Assembly: GCA_000310025.1 (NCBI GenBank)
Contig: FN649752.1
Coordinates: 1,062,350 to 1,126,349 of the forward strand
Length of the DNA stretch: 64,000 nucleotides
Origin: Ectocarpus siliculosus
Lineage: Eukaryota; Sar; Phaeophyceae; Ectocarpales; Ectocarpaceae
Direction: 5' to 3'
Numbering within the stretch: the stretch's first letter is position 1; every line of letters starts with the position of its first letter. The position numbers and the translations under genes were made by a program. Below are positions 11,992 through 23,200 of the stretch, in pieces. The notes below the pieces were generated by a model. The model was not told the DNA's origin, ran no database searches, and saw nothing but the letters and a program-made list of their open reading frames with translations.

Positions 11992-13220
11992 GGCCACTTG
12001 TTAAGCTGTCTTTTTTTTGGGCTGTCTTTTTCTCAAAAAGGGACGAACCAAAAAATAATCTAGCAAAAAGATTACCCCCTTGTTACGGTGCTGGTCGGTC
12101 CTTTTTGCTCATCCGCCAAAAAAAATGACCCTGCAACAACAAGTGCAACGGCCGTTCGTCACACATTAAGTACCTTGGCACCGAGTTGGTTTTTCGGTGA
12201 TATCTCCGCACAGAGCGAAGCAACAGCAACTGTAAAGCTATCCCCCGCGAGCTGGGTGCTTGGTCCGCCTTGTGTGGCGGCTGATCGAGACCACAGGGCA
12301 GTGGGAGGCACGGCAACTGAGGTGGCGAGAGTCAACAGCACCTACCTTGGAAAACCCCACCGCGCCAACAACCAGCTTTTCTTGCTCTTTTTTGCCCATG
12401 CCGCAACTTTGGTTCATGGATGCTCCCTCGCCACACACTGAAACAACAGCGATGACAAACGTATCCGCCACGAGCTATGTGTATGGTCCGTCTTGTGTGG
12501 TGGTTGATACAGACCAGGAGGCTGACGGGCGGTCAGAGGTTGTGAGCGCGAGAGTGGTGGACAAGCGGGAAAAATGACCCGCCGCGTCTGTCTCCAAGCA
12601 TATTTTTTGTTCTTTTTCCCGTGTTGCAACTTTGGTTCATCGATGCTCCCTCGTCACACACAGAAGCAACAGCGATGACAAAGGTATCCGCCATGAGCTG
12701 TGCGTCTGATTCGTCTTGTGTGGTGATTGATACAGACCAGGACGCTATAGGTCGCCCAGAAGTTGGGTTCGCAAAAGTTGACTGTGCACCAAAAAGACCC
12801 ACCGCTGGTGCGTCCAGGCTCTTTCGGCTCGTTTGCCGCTTGTTTGCCGCACACATCGGGTTGTCCACCTGGTCATGACAACAACATTACGTCTATCGCC
12901 GAGGCTACTGACTCCGTACCAGTCACATGACACGACTCGTGCGAATACCGTTAGAGTTTGCGGGGATCATCCGTCGAAATATTCAAGTTTGTGGGCAAGT
13001 GTCATGTGTTGTGACAGAAAAAGGGCAACAAAAAATGACAGTCCCATCCTGTCACAAAGTTGCCCGAAAAGAGACAGGATGGCGCTGTCTTTTTCTTCTG
13101 TCCCTTTGTCGAAGGTCCAAAAATGCAAAAAAAGACAACATAATAACAAGTGGTTCTTTGGCCAGTTGTCCCTTTTTGAGAAAAAGACAGCCCAAAAAAT
13201 GGACAGCTTGACAAGTGGCC
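11992..13220. mobile_element. 1.23-kb TIR element inserted in the satellite
   Basis: The ends are 53-bp inverted repeats, 11992-12044 and 13168-13220, differing at about three positions. They start GGCCACTTGT and continue with CTCAAAAAGGGAC. The element interrupts a satellite unit at GGTAA|GTAGCG. The target duplication is unclear (TAA on both sides is possible). It contains no transposase I can recognise but does contain a three-fold ~220-bp repeat (next entry) and a shorter inverted pair near 13035-13090 (ATGACAGTCCCATCCTGTC). Most likely a non-autonomous DNA transposon. Confidence 0.75.
12180..12878 (+). pseudogene. Three-fold repeated peptide segment inside the TIR element
   Basis: Three imperfect ~220-bp tandem units (about 12185-12400, 12399-12622 and 12623-12850) each translate to a related ~60-residue segment: SEATATVKLSPAS then GPPCVAADRD; HTETTAMTNVSATS then GPSCVVVDTDQ; HTEATAMTKVSAMS then SSCVVIDTDQ. 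The period is not a multiple of three and the three units lie in different frames, with a stop after the second, so the array cannot be translated as one protein now. The family is unknown. Either the units were once coding and have slipped, or the peptide similarity simply follows DNA duplication; hydrophobic and acidic positions appear kept. Confidence 0.4.
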
Positions 13221-13866
13221 ATATAATAAGTCGCGCTGTTGCGAAAACAAGCTCACCAACCACGGCCGCCACACACTTTTCATGTGTGTGGTTCCGGCAT
13301 TCATACATACTCTCTGGCTTCATGCGGGAATCGCCACACAAGCAACAACCCTGGAAAAGTTGAGCTGTTGCAAAAACAAGCCCACCAACCACAGCCGCCG
13401 CACATGTGTGGTTCCGGCATGTATGTACAGTCTCTGTATTCATGCGTGAATCGCCACACAGGCAACAACCCCGGTAAGTAGCGCTGTTGCGAAAACACGC
13501 CCACCAACCAAGGTCGCCACACACCATTTATGTGTGTGGTTCCCGCATTTACACTCTCTGTCTTCATGCGGGAATCGCCACACAGGCAACAACCCTGGTA
13601 AGTAGCGCTGTTGCGAAAACAAGCCCACCAACCACGGCCGCCACACACTACCTATTTGTGTGGTTCCGGCATTTACACTCTCGATATTCATGCGTGAATC
13701 GCCCCACAGGCAACAACCCTGGTAAGCAGCGCTGTTGACAAACAAGCCCAACAACCACGGCGGCCACACACTTTTCATGTGTGTGGTTCCGGCATTCATA
13801 CTCTCTGGCTTCATGCGTGAATCGCCACAAAGGTAACAACCCTGGTAAGTAGCGCTGTTGCGTAAA
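13221..13866 (+). repeat. ~120-bp satellite array, continuation
   Basis: Five to six units with spacing 120-128 bp (starts near 13252, 13380, 13500, 13625, 13745) in the same orientation as before. The array ends at GCTGTTGCGTAAA, where LTR sequence starts (13867). It is the right-hand part of the array split by the TIR element. Confidence 0.88.
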
Positions 13867-13910
13867 TGTAATGGAGCAACTAGTGTATGAGCGTTATATG
13901 ATCATGACGT
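13867..13910 (+). repeat. 5' part of a split LTR
   Basis: TGTAATGGAGCAACTAGTG and the following bases match the first 44 bases of the complete LTR at 30339-30520. The remainder of this LTR appears to lie at 25278-25397, so 13911-25277 was inserted into it. It borders the satellite on its left. Confidence 0.6.
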
Positions 13911-16900
13911 GGATATTGTGTATTGTGTATGGCAACTCGACGAGTATCGTCGCGTTGCCTGTCTGAAGCTTTCGATTTTTGCAGCGGGTAACAATCAAGG
14001 TAGACACCAAGAAGACGCCCGATGAGCACACAGGAACCGGGGGACCCCAAAAAACAAAGCATAAAGAAGCGAGAACAAACGAGCCAGACGCGACAGGCTT
14101 CAGGGAGGAGGCAAAAGAGAGCATAGAAGAAAAGCACCGTCGCCGCTCGCTCCGGACCGCTGGAAACTCTCACATATAGCGCTACATATGCAGCAAATAT
14201 CAGGTAGGGCCCAAGTCCATTGCTTGGCATAACGCCCATCGCTTCACATGCAGCAGCCGGATGCACGGGTAGCCTCTTACTCAGCAAAAAGCGAAACGAC
14301 TGCGGTTGGTTGACGTTCGATGTTGTTGGGACCCTACCGGCGAAAGTCGAGAGAAAGAGAGAGAGGCTGTGGACTATCTTGTTGTAGGAAGTGAAAACTA
14401 AAAAGAACATGACTACATAGCACCACGGACAAACTATTATCTCAATACGCTTGCTTGCCGTCCGCCATAGATGCGCACCGCTGCACGAACGAGCTGTTGG
14501 TTATCATACCTCACTACGTAGTAAATAAGATTGTTGTGCTCCCATCTACCTTACTTATCGCTCAAATTACGACTACGCAGCAGACTCAAGGTAAGGAAGC
14601 AACACGCTTGCCGATGCATACCACCCATCCATGCATGCAGCAAAACAAAAAAAGCTAAGGCGGACCGTCTGTTGTTTCTTGTCTTTTCAACTATAACTGT
14701 GCTGCCGACAACGACACTGGAAAAAAGTATGAGACGCGCATCGCCTACGCGAGCAACGCGTGCAGCCCAAAACAACAGAGACGATAACCTTACGACCTTT
14801 GCAGCACATTCCGAGCATATACTGCAGCAACCGCAAGTATGTGTACAGCAGCAGCCGCACGTTGTGTACAGCGGTCACTCAGTCAGGAAGAAAATCACAA
14901 TAACAAACGCAAAAACAAAAAAAGAGGTGGCGCGCAGCACGCAGGACCCTCTTTCGCTGTTCATCAACCGGCCATTCCCATGGGGAAACAGACAAGGTAC
15001 AGCAGTAAAGGCCGATTCTTGCCGGCCCCAGGAGGCGGAAGCTGCTCAAACTCGGGGACGGGTCATGATTTGCGATTGATTCCCCACCGAACGGGTATCG
15101 AACGATGACACTGTTGTTTCAACTACCTTCAGAAATGCTTCAGAATTGTGAAACTTGCAGGGTCCAGTCATAGACATGGCAAGTAAACACCCCCTTCCAA
15201 AGAGTATCTGTCGTTGATTTCTATTGACTTGCGGGCCTCTTGGGGGCCAGTTTGGTTTAGCGTACCGTTTTAGGGTAAGTTAGCCTGTGACCACGGGAAT
15301 CGACCGCGCCAAGTGTTGGATCAGTACGGACATTTGAAGGTACTGGGTAGAGAGAGATCGGAACGGTTTTAATGTGAAGACAACAACAACAACAACAACA
15401 ACGACGACGACGACAACAACATGTAAAACTGAACTAATGGGTGGGTGGGTGACCGGCGGACCCCAAAAAGCAAGCTGAAAATAAAAAGAAAGAAGGGACA
15501 ACAAAGACAAGTGAGCCAGACGCGACAGGCTTCAGGGAGGTGGAAAAAGAGAGCATACAAAAACCACCGTCGCCGCTCTGAACCGCTGGAAACTGTCACA
15601 TAGCACAGCATGCAACAAACAGTATAGGGGCCATGCCCCCGTTGCTTCAAGTAAAGAGGCAGCGCCCATCGCCTCACATCAGCAGCCGGGTACACGGGTA
15701 ACCTCTTACCCAGCAAGAAGATAAACGATTGCGGTTGACGTTCGATGTTGTTGGGACCCCAACGGCGATAGGCGAGAGAGCGACAGGTACTGTAGTATAC
15801 CAACAGAAAAAAGCGTAGAGAAGGCATCAATTAACTCTCGAGAAGACACTTACTCTCGTCCCTGTGGCCCACCGCAGGCTGTAACGAACGGCGACATCTG
15901 ATGTGCGCTCAGCAACAACAAACACAACAAACATAATATTGTCGCCGTTTCCGAACTGTGGAGACTCTCTTTCATCATTTATTTGTGGTAAGTATGAAGT
16001 GACCACGAAGTATGAAGTGACCACGAAAAAGAACATGATGACGAGAAGCACCACGAACGAACTATTTTCTCAATACGCTTGCCGTCGCGATCGATGCGCA
16101 CCGTTACACGAACGACCAGTTGTCAAACCTCACTACGCAAATAAGATTGTGCTGCCATCTACCCCTTATCGCTCAAATTACGACTACGCAGCACACTAAA
16201 GGTAAGGCAGCAACACGCTTACGATGCTTTACCACCCATGCATGTAAAGGGAAGAAAATAAAATAAAACTATGACGGACCGTCTATTGTCTGTATCTTCA
16301 ACCGTGCTGCCGTTCCTTTTCTTCATGGATATCGGCACAGAGAAAAAAATCAGGAAGGCGCATCTCCTACGCGAGCACGGCGTGCAGCCCAAGCGACAGA
16401 GACGATAACCAACCTTACTTACGACCTTTGCAGCATATTCTGAGCATAACAGCAGCCACCGCATGTGTACAACGGTCACTCTATAAGGAAACGAAATCAC
16501 AAACGAAAAAAAGAAAAGTTGTGGCGCGCAGCACACGCAGCACCCTCTTTCGCTGTTCAACCGGCCGTTCCCACGGCGAAACAGACAAGGAACAGTCAAG
16601 GCCGAGTCGTGTCGCCCACACGAGGGGCAAGCTGCTCAAACTCGGGGAGGGGTCATGGTTTGCGACTCCCTACCAAACCATACTTGAGGCGCCACGAGAT
16701 TTGCACTGAACCCCGAGATAGGCATTTGAGACCAGGTCGGGCTAGAGACCAGGTCGGGCTATAGGGGTGGGGGATGCGAATGAAAGTTCCACCCACGGAT
16801 ATCGAACGATGAGACTGAAGCTACAGCTTCAGAAATGAAAGATGAGACTGAAGATAAATAAAGCTGTAGAAAACCCAACCTGTTCGTTGCTCGCTCTGGG

Positions 16901-18061
16901 CCGTGGGAAGATGTCACTTTTAACACTGCGTGGCCAGTATCAGGTAGGGCCCCAAGTCCATCGCTTGACATAAACAGGTGACGCAAATCGCCTCACATGC
17001 AGCAGCCGGGTGCACGGGTAGGCTCTTACTGAGCAAGCAGCGAAACCACCTGCGGTTGACGTAGTTCGATGTTGTGGGACCCCACCAACCGGCGAGAGGC
17101 GAGAGAGAGACATGTACTGTAGGTAGACAACAAAGAAGAGAGCGGAGAGCAGACAAGGGATCCACTCTCGAAAAGACACCCACTCACTCTCGTCCCTTTG
17201 GCCCACCGCAGGCTGTCAGACATGTGTAACGGACGGCGGTATCCGATGTGGGCTCTCAGCAACACAACCAAAGAACACTGCGGACTTTCATCTCCTGTGA
17301 CGAAGTGATAACAAAAAAGAACATGACCACTGCTGTACACGGACGAACTACTAGTACAGTAGTATCAAGTCCGTCCGCGATAGAGGTGCACCGCTGCACG
17401 AAGGAGGGAACTGTCCGTTGCCACACACCTCACTTTTGTAAATAAGATTGTGCTGCCATCTACCTTATGGCTCAAGTTACGACTGACTACGCAGTGACTC
17501 CAAAAAGGTAACACACTTATACGATGTATTCCACACCACATGCATATATATGCCGCTTACACTGCTGTGCGATGCATACCACCCATGCATATGCAGCAAC
17601 AGAAAAAAAAGGCCTGCTGTTGTTTGTCTCTTCAACGGTTGTGCTGCTGTTGCAACAGGCGAAAAGTAAGTGACGCGCATCGCCTACTACGCGAGCAACG
17701 CCTACGCGAGCAACGCGTGCAGCCCAAAGCGACAAAGACTGAAGCAATTCAGCAACAACAGCCGCATGGTCACTCACGAAGAAAATCACAAACAAAAAAA
17801 AGATTGTGGCGCGCAGCATGCAGGACCCTCTTTCGCTGTTCAACCGGCCGTTCCCATGGCGACACAGGCAAGGAACAGTCCAGGCCGAGTCGTGTCGGCC
17901 ACAGCAGGTGGAAGCTGCTGAAACTCCGGGAGGGGTAGTGATTTGCGATTGCCGACCGAACCATACCTCGGGCGCCACGAGATTTATACTGTAGCTCGAG
18001 ATCGGCATCTGAGACAGGGTCGGGCAAGGGGTGGGCTATGCGAATAAAAGTTCCACCCACC
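13911..18061. repeat. Three diverged copies of a ~1.3-kb repeat
   Basis: Three blocks recur in the same order. Block X is near 14206-14375, 15628-15790 and 16945-17115 (CGGTTGACGTTCGATGTTG). Block Y is near 14522-14595, 16140-16205 and 17440-17505 (AAATAAGATTGTGCTGCCATC). Block Z is near 14732-15110, 16356-16800 and 17672-18061 (ACCCTCTTTCGCTGTTCA, AAACTCGGGGAGGGGTCATG). Units end near a quasi-palindrome CTGAAGCTACAGCTTCAG (16814). Similar short open frames in the copies are not consistent enough to call genes. The family recurs at 63436-64000. Part of the left edge (13926-13970) also matches 61730-61776. Confidence 0.75.
15378..15420. repeat. AAC/GAC microsatellite
   Basis: (AAC)n then (GAC)n, giving poly-Ser/Leu/Val runs in the opposite-strand frames. 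Not coding. Confidence 0.85.
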
Positions 18062-18066
18062 CACCC

Positions 18067-18393
18067 TGTTAGATATACTCGCAGCAGTATCTGGTCGTGA
18101 GGATCCCAGGGGGATACGTGTTGGGAATTTCGTGTGTTGCAGGGTACCATCGGTGCGGTCACGGGGACCCTTTTGGCGTGGTTTTGGTGCGATGAAGCTT
18201 GCGTGCGTGCTGCGCTCACTTCTTCCTCTCTCTCTCCACCACCACCACCGTCTCTCTCCAATCAAGTTTCCTTCTCCCACTCTCTCTCCAACTCTCTCTC
18301 AATCTCTCTCTCTCGGCCTAACACGGCCGACTACCCAGTGCCCCAAGTAACGTCCAGAACGTGCTTGCTGCACCCCGCGTAGTTTACCTTTCA
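18067..18393 (+). repeat. Copia 5' LTR
   Basis: 327 bp, TG...CA bounded. It contains a CT-rich pyrimidine stretch (18219-18322), possibly a promoter-proximal initiator region. No clear TATA box is visible. Confidence 0.9.
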
Positions 18394-18488
18394 CACTAGT
18401 GCGATATCACGGTATCTGCGCGCGGGCGTAGCCATCCGGGGGTTGTGCAGTCACGCGCAATCGGTAGACTCCCACAACACCAAACATC
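18394..18488 (+). other. Copia leader
   Basis: 95-bp untranslated leader between LTR and gag. A primer binding site should lie directly after 18393, but the sequence (CACTAGTGCGATATCACGG) does not match the usual initiator-Met TGGTATCAGAGC site, so the primer tRNA is unidentified. Confidence 0.6.
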
Positions 18489-20225
18489 ATGGAGGACATC
18501 GACCTCTCCGCCCTCAGCGGGGAAGAGCTACAACAAAAAGTGGAGGAGATCGTCCAGCAACGAGTGCAAGCCGAACTCGAAGCCAACAAGATCAACGAGG
18601 GTGAAGTCACCATTGCCCAACCACCAGCCGGCAACCCAGCCACTCCAACCGGCAACCCAGTCCCACCTACTGGCAACCAACCATCACCCTCCAGCCAGGG
18701 TACACCAGCCACATTCAACGACCCCAGCAGCGTCGCACACATCGTGGCGCAAGTGGCCAAGGCGACAGCTGAGGCCATCGCTCAACAACAGGGCTTTGCC
18801 CGCTCAGGCACGTTACGTGTCAATCCAGGCTCAGAAATCGAACCTTGGCTTGGTAGTGTAAAGAAGGAGCAGGACTTGTACCTTATGTTTGATATTTTTC
18901 GTGGTAAGATGATTTCATATTTTCAGGAGGAGGGTGTGCATGATGCGTTGGAACTGGAGGTCGAGGTCAAGGTCGGGAAGAGGGGTGTGAATGTAGGAGA
19001 CCTTCGGAGACTTTTTGGAAATGAAGTGGTAGACAAGTCTTTCAAACTGTGGAATATCCTCATAAGCAAGGTTATGTATCCCCCGATTCAGAGCTTGATT
19101 CTGGCGTGTGAGAGTCCCCAAAAGGGCTGGAAAATAGTGACCGAGTTCTATCAGGAGAAAAAGCAGTCAGAAAAGTCGAGGTTGGAGCAGGACTGGAAGG
19201 AGTTGGAGATGAAAGAGTCCGAGAGTCCACAGGATTACATTGCCCGCTCAGAGGCCTTTCGCCTGCGTCTCGCATCTGTAGGCACGATTAAGGATGAAAC
19301 AGATGCCAACAAAGACATTGCTCGTGGCCTTCCCTCTTCGTTGTATGCCGTGCAAAAAGGAATACTGCTTGCCCATGATGTCCTGACGTTGCGTACCCTT
19401 GAGACTGTGGTGAGGGACGCCCACGTGGAGATGGAGCGCGAGAGGAGCAAGGGGGAGAGGCGCGAGGTGGAGCTCGCTCTCGCCGCATCCGGCATGGGCC
19501 GGCGCGGCGGGGGCAGTGGGGGGGCATCCTGGGGTCAAGACGGCGGTCAGGCAGCAGCTGGCGGCCAAAATCGTGACGGAGAGAAGAAAAATAGTGACGT
19601 GTTCAACGACGACCCCGGCGGATTTTGCCGCTACAACCAGTCCGAGCTTCACACCAACGAGCAGTGTCGTCTCCAGCAGCAACTGCGGCGTGCGCGTTCG
19701 AGAGAGGGCGCCGAGGAACGTCGCTCGGGCGGCGGCAGCCGCGGTGGCGGCGGTAGCCAGCGAGGGGGTAGACCGCCGCCGGGACCCGGCCGCGGTGGCG
19801 GGCGATGGGTGAGGATAGAGCAGCAGCACCACACCGGTCATGGTGGCGGTGGCTGGAGCCAAGCCTCACCCCCCCCGCGACCTCTTCGTGGACGTGGGCC
19901 TGGTGGTCGTCTGGGGCGTCACCCGGGGGGTCGTGGGCCCGCGGGACGCCACAGCAGCGACGGGCGTGCCGAGAGAGATCGGGCAGGGAGAGGCCCGGGG
20001 CACGCGCGTTCTGGCCACGGAAGAGAGCAGGCGTACGTTGTGTACTACGCCCACGATGATGGTGGCTACTACGAAGATTACGGCGACTACGACGAAGGCT
20101 ACTCCTACGACGACGGCTACCACGACGCCGGGTACGCCCACTACGCCGGCGGCGGGGACAGCTACAGCTACTCCTCCGGGTACGAAGACAGCCGTTCATC
20201 TGACGGCGGGATCCACTACGTCTAA
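18489..20225 (+). CDS. gag: Copia Gag polyprotein
   Basis: 578 residues from the first ATG after the leader. It would form the virus-like particle and bind element RNA. The N-terminal ~110 residues carry a short acidic/coiled start and Pro/Thr/Asn repeats (PATPTGNPVPPTGN). Residues ~120-330 are the helical capsid-like region typical of copia Gag (QDYIARSEAFRLRLASVG). A zinc-knuckle-like segment, CRYNQSELHTNEQC (near residue 380), resembles the C-x2-H-x4-H-x4-C knuckle of some copia Gags, but Asn replaces the first His. The C-terminal ~190 residues are Gly/Arg-rich (RNA-binding-like) and then Tyr/Asp/Gly-rich (DDGGYYEDYGDYDEGYSYDD). The 3' third overlaps pol in the +1 frame by about 410 nt. 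Confidence 0.9.
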   Translation: MEDIDLSALSGEELQQKVEEIVQQRVQAELEANKINEGEVTIAQPPAGNPATPTGNPVPPTGNQPSPSSQGTPATFNDPSSVAHIVAQVAKATAEAIAQQQGFARSGTLRVNPGSEIEPWLGSVKKEQDLYLMFDIFRGKMISYFQEEGVHDALELEVEVKVGKRGVNVGDLRRLFGNEVVDKSFKLWNILISKVMYPPIQSLILACESPQKGWKIVTEFYQEKKQSEKSRLEQDWKELEMKESESPQDYIARSEAFRLRLASVGTIKDETDANKDIARGLPSSLYAVQKGILLAHDVLTLRTLETVVRDAHVEMERERSKGERREVELALAASGMGRRGGGSGGASWGQDGGQAAAGGQNRDGEKKNSDVFNDDPGGFCRYNQSELHTNEQCRLQQQLRRARSREGAEERRSGGGSRGGGGSQRGGRPPPGPGRGGGRWVRIEQQHHTGHGGGGWSQASPPPRPLRGRGPGGRLGRHPGGRGPAGRHSSDGRAERDRAGRGPGHARSGHGREQAYVVYYAHDDGGYYEDYGDYDEGYSYDDGYHDAGYAHYAGGGDSYSYSSGYEDSRSSDGGIHYV

Positions 20226-23200
20226 CTACCCTCCCGCCGGTCAAGATTCATCATCCGAGCAGCCACGTCAGCCCCCCCCCGCGGGCAGCAGCAGCACCGC
20301 TTCCTCCTCGTCCTCTGCCCCTTCTCCTGGCGCGCCTCCATCTTCGGGCTACCTCCACCTCTGCACGGCACAATCGGTGCCCCTAGGCAAGTCTCACCCC
20401 GAAGATTTTTTTGGTAGGATAGGAGTGACGATTGGAGTTGAGTCTGCTGCGTCTGCTTCGTCTTTGCTGAGTGTGGAATCTAGTGAGGGGCCGCCTGGTA
20501 GCGAGAGATGGGTAGCTGATTCAGGTGCAAGCAACAGTTTTACCAACAGTAGCCTACACATGTACGATCTGCAGGAGATCCCCGCAAATAGAAAGTATGT
20601 CGTCGTAGGTGATGGTCGACTGCTAGAAGTGCAAGCTATCGGTAGCATCAACCTTAGTTTCTTTCAGGAGGATGAGAACGGTGAAAAAACGACGATGTGT
20701 GTTAAGCTGACTGACGTGTCTGTAATAGAGAACCTGAGCTTCAATTTGTTTTCAACGCATGCAGTTTCTCGAAAGCAACAAATCCTGCACGACGAGCGTG
20801 GTGCAACCCTCCAAAATGGACTGCTATTTGCTAGGGAGGAAAAAGCGTCTGCAGCATATGCCATGCGCTTACCATACGACCCATCTGCAACTATAGTAGA
20901 CTCTTCTGCTTTGCCTGCATTCGTGACTGCCCCCGATTCCGCCCCCGCCGTTGGCTCCACGCGTTCCCCTTCCCAAAAAGGGGGCTCCGCGGAATCATTG
21001 GTGTCCGTGTTGCGTTTCCCTCCCGCTGGCTCTGCTAGCGTAGTACCTTCGAGTGAGAGCGTCACGCCCGCTGGTCCCACCTGCGTAGTACCTTCGACTG
21101 ATAGCGTCACGCCCACTGGTCCCACCAGTGTAGTACCTGCGAGTGAGAGCGTCCCGCCCGCCGGCTCTGCCGGCGTAGTACCTTCTTCGGCGTCCGAGTT
21201 TGTTTGTGTGGGTGCTTTTCCGGGTATGGATCTTGGAGACACGAGTGTGCTCACCGACGAGCAGCTCATGGATGGCTATGATGACACCCCGTATCAAGAG
21301 TTTTTCCCCGCGTTTATCCCTGAGACTGATGCTGCGAATGTAGCTGCTGTTTTGGATAGCATTGATGGGGGTGCTGATTTTGACTTCGGTGCGGCCGCGC
21401 TTGGCCCTGGTGCGTCCCCGTTTGCTCTTGGTTCGACTGAAAAGTCCGTTGACATCAACCGCTTCCACCGCTCCCTTGCCCACGCTTGCCAGCCCCTTTT
21501 GAGAGAAACCGCCCAGCAGAGAGGCATCGTGCTCACCGGCAAGCTGGAACCGTGCACGGACTGCATGAAGGCGAAGGGCAGGCGAGGGTCGGTGCCGCGG
21601 GGGCCGGGAGCGCGGGCGTCCAAGCCACTCGGGCGTGTTCACCTGGACTTGTGTGGACCGCTGGTGCCTTCCCTGGGCGGCAACCTCTACCTGTTCGTCG
21701 TCGTCGACAGCGCCTCGCGGTGGAACAAGGTCTACGGTCTCCGGCGGAAGTCCGACGCGCTGGCGGCAACGAAAAGGCTGCTGGCGGACGTGGGGCGGTA
21801 CGACCTCGGGCGCATCGAGTGTTTCCGCGTCGACAACGGCACCGAGTGGACCCGTGGCGACTTCCGGCAATTCTGCGACGACAACGGCATCGGCGTCGAG
21901 TTCACCCCGCCTGGCACTCCGAAGTACAACGGCGTCGTCGAGAGCGCCATCTGGCGGATTACGAAGGCCGGCATGGCCGCCCGCCGCAGCGCTGGCCGTG
22001 TGTTCAACGTCGACTTCGCCTCCATCCCCGGCCTCGACGAGCGCGGTGACCGTCTTTGGATGGAATCGGCGAAGTGGGCCGCCGACGCTCTTAACCAGTC
22101 GGCGACCAAGGCCAACCCCGGGCGGCGCTCGCCGCACGAGATGTTCACCGGCGAGCAAGGGCCGTTCCGCGTGCTGCCGTTCTTCCAGCCCGGCTTCATG
22201 CGCGAGGATCGCCGCACCAAGCTCGACGACCAGGCCACCCTCTGCTTCTACCTGAACGGCGGCGACAACCACCCGAGCGGCACCGTCAAGGTCCTCAAGG
22301 CGTCCACCGGTCGCGTCGTCTACACCAACAACGTGTCGTGGGTGACGTCGGCGCCAGCCGGCGAGGGGGGTTCCGCTGGTATCACCGCTGCACCGACACC
22401 CCCCCCGTTCACGCCGCCGGTCGTCTCGATCAACTTTGGCCCAGCACCGACGCCTTCGACTGCCGCAACGCCACCTGCCGCAACGCCGCCGCCAGCGACC
22501 ACGCCGTCGTCCGCTCCCACGCCTTCACAGCCGCCCTCTGCCACTTCGCCGCCACCGTCGGCGACCCCCGCCCTTGGCCAGCCGTCTTCTGCCTCTTCGC
22601 CGTCACCGTTGGCGACCCTCGATCCAGACCAGCCGCCGCCGCCGGACCCCGCGATGCCCCCGCTTACGGCTCACGCCATGCGGCAGCTTCGCCCGGGTAC
22701 AAAGGCCGAGGGTATGATAGACCCGCGGCTGCCAAGCCGAACGAGATCGGGCACGAGGCACAGCACAGGACTCATCTCGATGCTAGACAAGAACACTCTG
22801 GTGTCGATGCTGGAGGCTCGGAGCGCGGTGGATGAGGAGCGCAGGGAGCTGGGGGGGGCGGAGGCCGGAGAGCCGGGAGGAGCGGGGGCCGGAGAACAGG
22901 CGGGAGCACTCGCAGCGGTGGACCCGGGGGCTGGAGGAGCGGGCTTTCCACTCGCATTTGCCACGCTCCTCGCCAACCGGGAAGACATCGATGCCACGCT
23001 GCGAGACCAGCGCCCGCCGGAGCAACGCCCTGACCTTCCTCACTGCCAGGCCAGCGACCTTCGTGTCCCCAAGAGCTACAAAGAGGCCATGGCGTCGGAG
23101 CACCGGCACCTTTGGAGCGACTCTATGCAAAGGGAGTTTTACGGCTTGTGTGGAAGCAGGGACTTTTACTCCGGCGAAGTAGCAACTATAATAGTGGAGA

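Noticed and set aside
15369-15830. Similar minus-strand frames in the three ~1.3-kb repeats (SFRFLLSKRLPVHPAA type)
   Set aside because: Similarity follows the DNA repeat; copies differ by indels that break the frame and composition is not protein-like.
18394-18420. Copia primer binding site for initiator tRNA-Met
   Set aside because: The sequence after the LTR does not match the expected complement, so the primer is left unassigned.
20995-22272. 425-codon minus-strand frame opposite copia pol
   Set aside because: Shadow of the GC-rich pol coding strand; no protein motif, and pol motifs are intact on the plus strand.
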